From Streptomyces sp. ISL-36 (lineage in GTDB: Bacteria > Actinomycetota > Actinomycetes > Streptomycetales > Streptomycetaceae): a stretch of 64,000 nucleotides of DNA. The position numbers were made by a program, and so were the translations under genes. Below, piece by piece: positions 25,840 through 32,939 of this stretch (the first letter of the stretch is position 1; the number at the start of each line of letters is the position of its first letter). The notes below the pieces were generated by a model. That model was not told the origin of the DNA, did no database searches, and saw only the letters and a program-made list of their open reading frames with translations. The stretch is from NCBI RefSeq assembly GCF_018614205.1, contig NZ_JAGGOS010000098.1:1-64000 (forward strand). The letters are read 5' to 3'.

Positions 25840-26757
25840 CTAGAAGTTCCCGTAGTTGACCTGCCATGTCGGCAGGCCCATGCGGCGCCAGACGGCGACC
25901 ACCCGGTCGCGGTCGTCGAGCGAGACACGGACCGCGTAGCGGTGGCGGACGTGGGCGTCGAAGAGTTCGGCCTTCACGATGTCGTCGCTGCGGCCGTCGT
26001 CCGATGACCGCATCCACAGCTCGTCGTACGGCACTTCGTGCCGGGCGAGCCACTCCTCCGTGATCCGCCGGTGGTCCTCACTGCGCCCCGACAGCAGCAC
26101 GATCGTGTCGTTCTCGGCCGCGCGGAAGGCGCGCAGGGCCTGCCACACGGAGACGTTGAGCAGGTCGAGGTCGCAGCGGGTGAAGTCGTACGGTCCACGG
26201 TCGCCGCGCAGGGCGAGGGTGCCGTCGATGTCGCACATGACCGCCGAGGGCAGAGCCGGGTCGGCCACGTAGGGATCGGTCGCCGTCTGCGCGCCCAGCC
26301 ACTCGGCGGTCAGCCGCCAGCCGCCCCGGGTGGCCTTGGCGTGCTTGTCGGCGAGTATGCGGATGATCTCCTCGCCGACGGACCGCTCACGCGCGGCGTC
26401 GCGCCGTACGCACTCCTCGACCGGAACCCCGGTGAAGTCGTGCACGACGAAGCTCGCGTCGAGGCCGGTGACGGCGGCCTTGAGGCGCTTGGGGATGTGC
26501 GGGGTCAGGTGCGTGTTGTCGACGACGACGTCGAAGCCTCCCTCGACGGCCGACCGGACGGCCGCGTCCTGGATGTCGAGGACGGTCCGCTCGTGGGCGT
26601 GCGAGCGGCCCCGCTCGGGCGCCGGGACGTCGAGCATGGTGCGCAGGTCGTCGAGGTTGACACGGCGCACGCGCCCCTCGCAGTCCGCCTGCAGCTGCCG
26701 GGCGGCGGTGGTCTTCCCCGAGGCGGGAAGTCCCGTCATGACGTGTACTACGGGCAC
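25840..26757 (-). CDS. Polynucleotide kinase-phosphatase (RNA repair)
   Basis: A 305-residue bifunctional end-healing enzyme in the T4 Pnkp domain order. The N-terminal P-loop kinase (GLPASGKTT, residues 9-17) phosphorylates 5'-OH ends. The C-terminal HAD phosphatase (D176-I-D178-G-T, later LLSGR and the DDR-R pair) removes 3' or cyclic phosphates. The gene begins 4 nt after the stop of the RNA ligase gene. I use GTG 26757, with GGAGA 9 nt upstream; an in-frame ATG at 26775 overlapping the ligase end is possible. Together the pair should heal and seal RNAs cut by ribotoxins, most likely tRNAs. Confidence 0.88.
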   Translation of the reverse strand: MPVVHVMTGLPASGKTTAARQLQADCEGRVRRVNLDDLRTMLDVPAPERGRSHAHERTVLDIQDAAVRSAVEGGFDVVVDNTHLTPHIPKRLKAAVTGLDASFVVHDFTGVPVEECVRRDAARERSVGEEIIRILADKHAKATRGGWRLTAEWLGAQTATDPYVADPALPSAVMCDIDGTLALRGDRGPYDFTRCDLDLLNVSVWQALRAFRAAENDTIVLLSGRSEDHRRITEEWLARHEVPYDELWMRSSDDGRSDDIVKAELFDAHVRHRYAVRVSLDDRDRVVAVWRRMGLPTWQVNYGNF

Positions 26758-26761
26758 GGGG

Positions 26762-27982
26762 TCAGTTCTCCACATCGGTCGTGAACGGGTCGGACGCCTC
26801 GGGGCGGACGGCGCGCCAGACGACGAGGTCGGTGGGACGCCCGTCGAGGCGCAGGAACATGGCCGCGCGGACGGTCTCGTCGGCAGGCAGCGCCTTGGCG
26901 GCCCGGGCGAAGGCGCCCCGGTCGTGGGCGAGATGAGCGATGCGCCGGTACGCCTCGTCGATGGCACGCTCGCGCGCCGCCGCCTCGCCCTCCAGGCGCG
27001 CGATCACTTCCCGCACCCATGCGTCGAACTCGTCCGGCACCTGCTCCAGGAGCGCGTCCAGCGGGCGTCCGCCGGCCGCCCGGATCCCGCCGAGCTCGGC
27101 GAGCGAGCAACCGAGGCCCTGCGCCAGCCGCTTCGCGGACATCCCGGCGAAGCGCTGAATGCCGTGGCTGCGCCAGATGTCCCGCTCGGTGACACCGGTC
27201 AGCACCTTGTGCAGACGTACGTACTCGGCCAGCTTCGCCTTCGCCCGGACGCCGGAGGCGTACCGCAGTACGAAGCCCTCGGCGTCGGTGCCGGTGGCGG
27301 TGTGGCCGCCGGGCAGCGTGTTCGACTCGGTCAGCGCGAGGAGTTCCGCCATCGGCATGGCGGGCCAGGTGCGTACGACCGAGCCGATCTCCGCCCAGTG
27401 CGCGGCGGCCTCGGCGAGCGGCAGCTCCGTACCGTCCTGTTCGAAGGCGGCGAGGAGCACCAGGTCCCGGCGGTCTCCGTAGTCGACGACGATACGATTC
27501 TGCGGGTAGAGGATCTCCGCGAGGTAGGTGACCCCGGGGATCAGCGAGCCGGTGTTCCTGGTGTCGAGCCGGCGCTGTGCCCAGGTCGCCTGGGCGCTGA
27601 TGAAGGATCCCTTGGACGCGACCTGCCACCGGTCCGCGTAGTGGAAGACGACGGCGAGGCTGCCGTCGACCTTGTCGTAGACCTCGAAGGGCTCGTCCGG
27701 AAGAGCGGGCGCGTACGGCTGACCGGCCTCGTGCTCGCCGACGTTGAAGAACTTCGGCAGCGGCAGCGCGACGATCCTCCCGGTCGTGTCGTCCGCGACG
27801 AGCCCACGGCAGCGGGTCGTGACCTGATTCCAGATCCGCTCGTACTGGCACGCCCGCGTGTAGGTGTAGATCGACAGCGGCAGCTCGGGGTGTGCCTTGC
27901 GGGTGACGTGTCCGGCGTCGAGCGCCGCCGCGAGTTCCTGCGGCGGCAGCAGCTCCTGGAGAGTCAGGTACGCCTGGCTCAT
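26762..27982 (-). CDS. RNA ligase (T4 Rnl1-like nucleotidyltransferase)
   Basis: A 406-residue ATP-dependent RNA ligase. The adenylated lysine is K104 in motif I (YDKVDGSL). Motif III-like YLAEILYP, motif IV EGFVLRY and motif V KAKLAEYVRLHK follow in order, and the C-terminal ~150 residues are a helical domain expected to bind RNA. It seals 3'-OH/5'-PO4 ends made ready by the kinase-phosphatase downstream. ATG 27982 has a perfect AGGAGG. Length and layout are like T4 Rnl1 and its bacterial relatives. No Hen1 methyltransferase or RtcB is adjacent, so it is a minimal two-gene module. Confidence 0.88.
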   Translation of the reverse strand: MSQAYLTLQELLPPQELAAALDAGHVTRKAHPELPLSIYTYTRACQYERIWNQVTTRCRGLVADDTTGRIVALPLPKFFNVGEHEAGQPYAPALPDEPFEVYDKVDGSLAVVFHYADRWQVASKGSFISAQATWAQRRLDTRNTGSLIPGVTYLAEILYPQNRIVVDYGDRRDLVLLAAFEQDGTELPLAEAAAHWAEIGSVVRTWPAMPMAELLALTESNTLPGGHTATGTDAEGFVLRYASGVRAKAKLAEYVRLHKVLTGVTERDIWRSHGIQRFAGMSAKRLAQGLGCSLAELGGIRAAGGRPLDALLEQVPDEFDAWVREVIARLEGEAAARERAIDEAYRRIAHLAHDRGAFARAAKALPADETVRAAMFLRLDGRPTDLVVWRAVRPEASDPFTTDVEN

Positions 27983-28000
27983 GGGTTCCTCCTGGTCCTT

Positions 28001-28017
28001 GGTGACTCATTGTCACC
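28001..28017. promoter_or_regulatory. Dyad in the RNA-repair leader
   Basis: GGTGAC (28001-28006) and GTCACC (28012-28017) around 5 nt, about 10 nt upstream of the ligase AGGAGG. It could be an operator or an mRNA hairpin near the ribosome site. Confidence 0.4.
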
Positions 28018-28128
28018 TGCGGGAGGTCGGGGAGGACAACGCTTTTCCCGCCGCCCGGTCGATGCGGGGTGGGGGCCGGGGCGGGGACCTTAGGGGCGCG
28101 CGCCGCGCCGACTGCGGCCGTACCGCCG

Positions 28129-28851
28129 TCAGCTGGAGGCGGGAACGCTCAACGAGCGCACCAGAGCGGCCAGTTCCTGTGCGAAAAGCTTGTCGGGGCG
28201 GAGGGTCTGGGACCGGAGGTGGCCGTATACCTCCAGTGAGACCAGTCCGTGCAGATGGCCCCAGATCCGCAGGGCCAGCGCGACACCGGCAGGCGGGAGG
28301 TCGGGGAAGGCGGGCCGGACCTTGTCGAGCAGGCCGCTGTCGAAGTCGGACCAGTCGAACGCGCTGTCCGCGTAGAGCTCCTGGGCGTACGGCCAGGCCG
28401 CGTCGGCGAGGCCGGCCAGACCGGTGCAGACGCGGCGGGCGGCCTCGGGGGCGGCTCCGCCCTCGGGCGCGCGGTAGCCGGGCACGGGATCTCCGTAGAC
28501 GAGCCGGAAGCCCTCGGGGTGGTCGAGCGCCCAGCCGCGGAACGCCTCGGCCCAGGCGTGGATCCGGGCCGCCGGGCCCGCGGTGGCGGCGGTGCGCCAG
28601 GCGGTGTCGACGGCGTCGGCCAGGGCCGTGTAGACGTCGTCGATCAGCGCGGTGACCAGGTCGTCGCGGGTGGCGAAGTACCCGTAGAGGGCGTTGGCGG
28701 TCATGCCCATCTCGCGGGCGATGGCCCGCAGAGTGATCGCGTCGGGCCCGCCCGAGGCCATCAACTCCAGCGCGACACGCTTGATCTCGGCCGTCGTCTC
28801 GATCCGCAGCCGCTCGCGGCGCCCGCCGGGAATTCCTCGTGTGCTCACCAC
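28129..28851 (-). CDS. TetR-family repressor (WHG-domain type)
   Basis: A 240-residue TetR regulator. The HTH spans about residues 15-60 (ITLRAIAREMGMTANALYGYFATRDDLV). The C-terminal region (FRGWALDHPEGFRLVYG ... LRIWGHLHGLVSLEVYGHL) matches the TetR_C_33/WHG type. I start at GTG 28851 because TACAGT at 28859-28864 would be a -10 giving a leaderless mRNA; a GTG at 28860 would overlap that element and one at 28848 is equally open. Divergent from the NAD(P)-binding gene, which it probably represses through the dyad between them. Confidence 0.85.
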   Translation of the reverse strand: MVSTRGIPGGRRERLRIETTAEIKRVALELMASGGPDAITLRAIAREMGMTANALYGYFATRDDLVTALIDDVYTALADAVDTAWRTAATAGPAARIHAWAEAFRGWALDHPEGFRLVYGDPVPGYRAPEGGAAPEAARRVCTGLAGLADAAWPYAQELYADSAFDWSDFDSGLLDKVRPAFPDLPPAGVALALRIWGHLHGLVSLEVYGHLRSQTLRPDKLFAQELAALVRSLSVPASS

Positions 28852-28858
28852 GGCGGCC

Positions 28859-28864
28859 ACTGTA
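28859..28864 (-). promoter_or_regulatory. -10 element of the TetR gene
   Basis: Minus-strand TACAGT, 7 nt before GTG 28851. Supports a leaderless start. Confidence 0.4.
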
Positions 28865-28901
28865 CAGCGTCACGCTACTGCTCCCCGTGTAGTAACTTCA
28901 C

Positions 28902-28922
28902 GGCGTATAGTTTCTGGACGCC
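28902..28922. promoter_or_regulatory. Probable TetR operator over the oxidoreductase promoter
   Basis: GGCGT (28902-28906) and ACGCC (28918-28922) flank 11 bp. TATAGT (28906-28911), a good -10 for the rightward gene, lies inside. Only 5-bp arms are perfect. Confidence 0.4.
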
Positions 28923-28952
28923 ATAAATCGACTGTCGGGATAGGGGAGAACC

Positions 28953-29660
28953 ATGCACATCGGAGTCATCGGGGCCACCGGGACCATAGGGAGCCGCGTC
29001 GTCACCGAGGCCCTCGACCGGGGCCATCGGGTCACCGCGCTCAGCCGCGACGCCGCTCCCCGGGCCGCCGCCGAGACGCGGGCGGGCATCGTCTGGCGCA
29101 GCGTCGACGTCCTCGACGCCGCGAGCATCGCCTCGGTCCTTCCCGGCCTCGACGTGGTCATCAGCGGCTTCCAGCCGGGCAACGCGGCGACCGACCTCGC
29201 CGACACCGTGCGCCGTTCCATCGCCGATCCGACCCTGTACGCGACCGCCGCCCGGGCCCTGCTCAAGGCGCTGGAGACGCGCCCCCGTACCCGTCTGATC
29301 GTGATCGGCGGCGCGGGAAGCCTGGAGGTCGCACCCGGAGTCGTACGAGCCGACTCCGAGGAGCTCCTCCACGAGACCCTCGATCTGGTCGGCCTGCCCC
29401 GGGAGTACGCGGGGGCCGTGCGCGGTCATCGCGACGCGCTGAACGTCCTGCGCACGTCCAACCGGCTCTGGACATACTTCAGTCCGGCGGAGGACATCGC
29501 CCCCGGCGAGCGCACGGGGCGCTTCCGCGTCGGCGGCGACCAGCCGGTCCTCGACGCCGACGGCCTCAGCCGCATCTCCGCCGAGGACGCGGCGGTGGCC
29601 CTGCTCGACGAGGCGGAGCTGCCGCGGTTCGTCCAGCGGCGCTTCACGGTGGGCTACTGA
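28953..29660 (+). CDS. NAD(P)H-binding atypical SDR oxidoreductase
   Basis: A 235-residue NmrA/YwnB-like protein with GATGTIGS (7-14), the atypical SDR Rossmann motif, and VIGGAGSLEV in the fourth strand. It ends without the long substrate domain of the classical extended SDRs. Such proteins act as flavin reductases, quinone reductases or redox-sensing NADP binders. ATG 28953 follows GGGGAGA. Its divergence from a TetR gene suggests induction by a xenobiotic or redox signal. The exact substrate is unknown. Confidence 0.83.
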   Translation: MHIGVIGATGTIGSRVVTEALDRGHRVTALSRDAAPRAAAETRAGIVWRSVDVLDAASIASVLPGLDVVISGFQPGNAATDLADTVRRSIADPTLYATAARALLKALETRPRTRLIVIGGAGSLEVAPGVVRADSEELLHETLDLVGLPREYAGAVRGHRDALNVLRTSNRLWTYFSPAEDIAPGERTGRFRVGGDQPVLDADGLSRISAEDAAVALLDEAELPRFVQRRFTVGY

Positions 29661-29788
29661 CTTCGCGGGCACGCGGCCCACTTGAGAGCTCGTCACGGGC
29701 GGGTCGGCGCACCGTGGCACGCGGAGGGGCCTGCCGCGGATGCGCGACAGGCCCGTCCTTCTCGTGGCCGAGGCGGGATTCGACGGGG

Positions 29789-29950
29789 GACGCCTGGGAG
29801 CCGTACCGGCTCATCGACCCTGAAGGGCAGCGCATCGAACCGGTCGCGATCTACTTCAAGGACCTGCTCACCGCAGACAGCCCTGCCACCACGCTGTACT
29901 CGTACGGCAACGGCCTTCTCCGGTGGTGGCGATTCCTTCTCTGCACTTGG
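29789..29950 (+). pseudogene. N-terminal remnant of a tyrosine recombinase/integrase
   Basis: One frame encodes about 53 residues, YRLIDPEGQRIEPVAIYF then DLLTADSPATTLYSYGNGLL then RWWRFL. This is the N-terminal SAM-like region of large Streptomyces tyrosine site-specific recombinases. No start codon fits and homology stops abruptly after WWRFL, so the gene is decayed. The matching C-terminal end survives at 30720-30980. Confidence 0.6.
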
Positions 29951-30002
29951 CAAGTCGGGCTCCTCTGTGTTGCGGATGGCGCAGGTGTGCGACGATCGCG
30001 CA

Positions 30003-30488
30003 ATGCTGCGCAGCCTCGAGATCGTTGCGGTTCTGTCGGGACTGGAGGAGGTTCATCGTGATCGCTTGTTCTGGGAGCGCACGATCGAGCTGAATTTGGA
30101 TTGCTTTGTCTGCGAGCGCGTGGGCCGGACGACAGTGCTGACGTGGGGGGCCGAGCGCGCTGTCTGCATGAGCGGCGGAGACGAACACCACTTCACGGCA
30201 GCACGGATCGCGGCGTTCGATGTGACGAGCCAGGAGGACCGGCTCGTATTGAAGTCCGTGGTGGACTTCTGGTGGGCGCCGTTCCAGGATGCCAAGCGAG
30301 GTGGGCGAGCGACGCCGTCGAGTTCCTGGGTTCGCCTGCACTACGGCTACTACTGCCCGCATAAGGAAGCATCGGCCAAGGGTTCGATCCAGACGAACGT
30401 GCGGCGTCCCGGCTCCGTGTATTGCGGCGAGTGCGAGACGGTGATCGCAGCCGATGCAGAAGTTCCGTCGATTCGGCTGCTGGTGTGA
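30003..30488 (+). CDS. Hypothetical protein with paired cysteines (probable cargo gene)
   Basis: A 161-residue protein I do not recognise. CFVC near residue 38, YYCPHK near 120 and YCGEC near 144 could form a zinc ribbon. No signal or membrane segment is seen. Third-position GC is visibly lower than in neighbouring genes, suggesting recent transfer. It lies between the two ends of a broken integrase, so it may have arrived with, or replaced part of, an integrative element. ATG 30003 lacks a clear ribosome site; upstream in-frame sequence is the integrase remnant in another frame. Confidence 0.55.
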   Translation: MLRSLEIVAVLSGLEEVHRDRLFWERTIELNLDCFVCERVGRTTVLTWGAERAVCMSGGDEHHFTAARIAAFDVTSQEDRLVLKSVVDFWWAPFQDAKRGGRATPSSSWVRLHYGYYCPHKEASAKGSIQTNVRRPGSVYCGECETVIAADAEVPSIRLLV

Positions 30489-30719
30489 GCCCTTGGTAGG
30501 GCTTCTCTGCACCGAGTCAAGTGGTGTGCTCGTCAGTCCTTGACCGGTTCGTGGGCGAGAGCCAGTCGTCTGTGTCGCGGTGGCGGCCGAGTCCGACTGC
30601 GGCGAACTCGTCGACGTGATTGCCCTTGGCAGCGCCGAGTCGCCGAAGCACCTGAGAGATCGGCGTGCCGGTCGTCGGCGACGGCTCCCCTTCGCCCGAG
30701 CGATGAAGACCGCGCGGTC

Positions 30720-30980
30720 ACTTCCGAGGAATGGAAGGAGTTCCTGGACCACTTCGAGCGGCGCAAGCTGGCACTGGGATCTTGCGGACGAGCCTTCGGA
30801 ACCGACTGCATCCCCGAGCACGCTTGTGTTCGCTGCCCGGTCCTCATCGTGGATCCCAACGAAAGAGGGCGACTGGTCGAAATCCGTGACAACCTGAATG
30901 ACTGGATCACCGAGGCCGAAAGGGAAGCATGGCTCGGCGAGGTCGACGGTCTCTCAGTGAGCCGGGACGCCGCAGAATAG
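30720..30980 (+). pseudogene. C-terminal remnant of a tyrosine recombinase/integrase
   Basis: About 86 residues, EEWKEFLDHFERRKLALGSC then GRAFGTDCIPEHACVRCPVL and a charged helical end. This resembles the cysteine-rich C-terminal tail (HEHACIRCPML type) of large Streptomyces integrases. The catalytic R-H-R-Y region is absent upstream. Together with 29789-29950 it brackets the gene at 30003. An ATG at 30540 opens the frame, but the first ~60 residues look random. Confidence 0.55.
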
Positions 30981-31019
30981 AAGATCACGCAGCTTGACGC
31001 GAGACAGAAGAAGAAGGAT

Positions 31020-31166
31020 TCACCGGTGTCCATGGGGATTCCGAGCATCAGCCAGATGGCCGTCCGGGTCAGCTCCGCTGCCGTTTCTCCCGAGTGACCT
31101 ATCGCGACCCCCGGGCGACTCCTCGATGACGAGCAGCTTGAGGTTGAAGTCGCGGAACTGGCTCAT
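31020..31166 (-). pseudogene. Possible short gene remnant
   Basis: A 48-codon minus-strand frame starting MSQFRDFNLKLLVIEE, which looks like the opening of a real protein (a DUF6892-like start) and then turns into Arg/Gly-rich sequence. It is probably the truncated 5' end of a lost gene. Weak call. Confidence 0.25.
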
Positions 31167-31198
31167 GGGACATGAGTACCACGGAGGTACGACACGGG

Positions 31199-31230
31199 TC
31201 CTCCGCCCGGCCCCCCGGCCGGGCGGAGGA
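31199..31230. terminator. Strong hairpin in the gene-poor gap
   Basis: TCCTCCGCCCGGCC (31199-31212) and GGCCGGGCGGAGGA (31217-31230), a perfect 14-bp stem with a CCCC loop. No intact gene ends beside it, so it may have belonged to a lost gene. Confidence 0.65.
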
Positions 31231-31510
31231 AGGCGGCGGACCGGGCCGTCCCGCCAGCCGGGCGCGGCCCCGTTCAGGCCGCCGTGGCGGTCAGCCTGAA
31301 GTGCATGCCGTGGCAGACGTGGAGGCGGCCCAGCTCGAAGGCAGCCACCAGGGTGGCCGGCGTTTTGATCTGCGGGTCAGGCAATAGTTTCCTCGTCAGT
31401 GTCGATGGTCGGTGCCGACGATCACAGAGCGCCGTGACCGGTGCGTCGCTCGGGCATGTGGGGACGGGCGCCCGCAGGGGGCGCCGACCGGTTCTCCGTC
31501 CACTGTCGGG
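31231..31510. other. Gene-poor stretch with decayed coding traces
   Basis: No complete gene. On the minus strand, 31275-31357 reads ATLVAAFELGRLHVCHGMHF and stops, like the C-terminal end of a lost protein that I cannot identify. Confidence 0.4.
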
Positions 31511-31538
31511 ACGGGGCTCCGGCCGGCCGGAGCCCCGT
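31511..31538 (-). terminator. Terminator of the cellulase operon
   Basis: A 28-bp uninterrupted palindrome, ACGGGGCTCCGGCC followed by its complement, 10 nt beyond the GH5 stop. Confidence 0.8.
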
Positions 31539-31547
31539 CGGGGGGGG

Positions 31548-32939
31548 TCAGCTGGTGGGGAAATTGTCGGTGCTGCTGATCCGGCTCTTGATCAGTGACC
31601 CCGACTCCGTGAGCACGCCGCTGCTGCTGTAGTCGGTGCCGTTGCAGGTGCCGGGGCGCAGTGCCGCGCTGGACTCGGGTGCGTCGGAGTAGGTCCAGTT
31701 CGCGTAGCCGATCTTCAGCTGATCGAGCAGGTCCAGCCAGGCCGTGGTGCTCGCCCGGTCCATCGTTCCACCGCCCGTGGCACTCACCGTGCCGAACTCC
31801 GTGACAAAGAGCGGCAGTTGCGAAGCCGCCCGGCTCACCGTGGCGCGATAGTTGTCCTTGTGGCTCGCGGCGTAGAAGTGGAACGCGTACATGATGTTGG
31901 TGGCCTTGACGGGGTTGTTGACGATCTCGCTCTCGTTGGAGCCGTCCGAGACGCCCAGCGAGGACCAGCCGCGGGTGCCGACGATGATGACGGCGTCCGG
32001 GTCGGCGGCCCGGATCACCGGGATGACCTGCTCGGCGTAGTTCTTGATCGCCGTCCAGCTCACGCCGTTGGGCTCATTGGCGATCTCGTAGATCACGTTC
32101 TTCTTGTCGGCGTTACGGGCCGCGACGGACGCGAAGAACGTCTTCGCGCGGTCGAGGTTGTAGTTCGGGTCGCCCGGCGTCAGGGTGTGGAAGTCGATCA
32201 CCGCGTACATGCCCCTGGCCTCGGCCATGTCGACGAGGCTGTTCACGCGGCTGGTGAAGCCGGCCGGGTCGGTCTCGTAACCGCTCTCCTGCACGTACAT
32301 GGCGATGCGCAGCAGGTCCGACTTCCAGTCCTTCGCCAGCGCGTCCACGGACGCGGCGTTGTAGCACTTGCTGAACCACTGGATGCCGTGCGTGCTCATG
32401 CCCCGCAGCTGGATGGGGCGGTTGTACTGGTTGCAGAGGTTGACGCCGCAGACGTGGAGCTTTCCGTTGACGTCCACGGGGGTGCCGGTGCCCGGGCCGG
32501 GTGTGGGCTCCCCGCCTCCCGGCGGGGGCTCTTCGACGGTGCCCGTGCAGGCGACGCCGTTGAGCGTGAACGCCGTCGGCTTCGGGTTGGCGCCCGTGAA
32601 GGAGCCCACGAATCCCAGGTCGGTCGAGGCGCCGGTGCCCAGCGCGCGGTTCCAGTCGACGTTGGTGGCGGTGACCGTCGAAGCGGACTGCGACCAGGTG
32701 GCGTTCCAGCCCTGGACGACCTTCTGCCCGGCGTCGGGCATGGTGATCTTGAGTGTCCACCCGTTGACGGGTTCTCCCAGGTTGGTGATCTTCACCCCGC
32801 CCTGGAAGCCGCCCTGCCACTGGCTGGTGACGGTGTAGTCGACCTTGCAGCCGGCGGCGGCCGCCGCCGGGGGGCTCGACAGGGCCATGAGTCCGAGGGC
32901 TGTCGCGCTGGTCGCGATCAAGGCCAAGAGGCGTTTCAC
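31548..32939 (-). CDS. Endoglucanase: CBM2 plus GH5 catalytic domain
   Basis: A 463-residue secreted cellulase. Signal peptide 1-28; CBM2 at about 30-131 (CKVDYTVTSQWQGGFQGGV, closing Cys in GVACTG); a Pro/Gly-rich linker; then GH5 with acid/base E289 in EIANEPNG and nucleophile E381 in FVTEFGT. It should cut internal beta-1,4 bonds in cellulose. The GTG start overlaps the GH9 stop as GTGA, with GAGGAGGAA upstream, so the two are translationally coupled. Transcription begins before GH9 and is probably CebR-controlled. Confidence 0.93.
   Translation of the reverse strand: MKRLLALIATSATALGLMALSSPPAAAAAGCKVDYTVTSQWQGGFQGGVKITNLGEPVNGWTLKITMPDAGQKVVQGWNATWSQSASTVTATNVDWNRALGTGASTDLGFVGSFTGANPKPTAFTLNGVACTGTVEEPPPGGGEPTPGPGTGTPVDVNGKLHVCGVNLCNQYNRPIQLRGMSTHGIQWFSKCYNAASVDALAKDWKSDLLRIAMYVQESGYETDPAGFTSRVNSLVDMAEARGMYAVIDFHTLTPGDPNYNLDRAKTFFASVAARNADKKNVIYEIANEPNGVSWTAIKNYAEQVIPVIRAADPDAVIIVGTRGWSSLGVSDGSNESEIVNNPVKATNIMYAFHFYAASHKDNYRATVSRAASQLPLFVTEFGTVSATGGGTMDRASTTAWLDLLDQLKIGYANWTYSDAPESSAALRPGTCNGTDYSSSGVLTESGSLIKSRISSTDNFPTS

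Noticed and set aside
28694..30061. 455-residue plus frame across the TetR/SDR gap
   Set aside because: A fortuitous fusion of an antisense shadow and the integrase remnant; only 29789-29950 carries meaningful homology.
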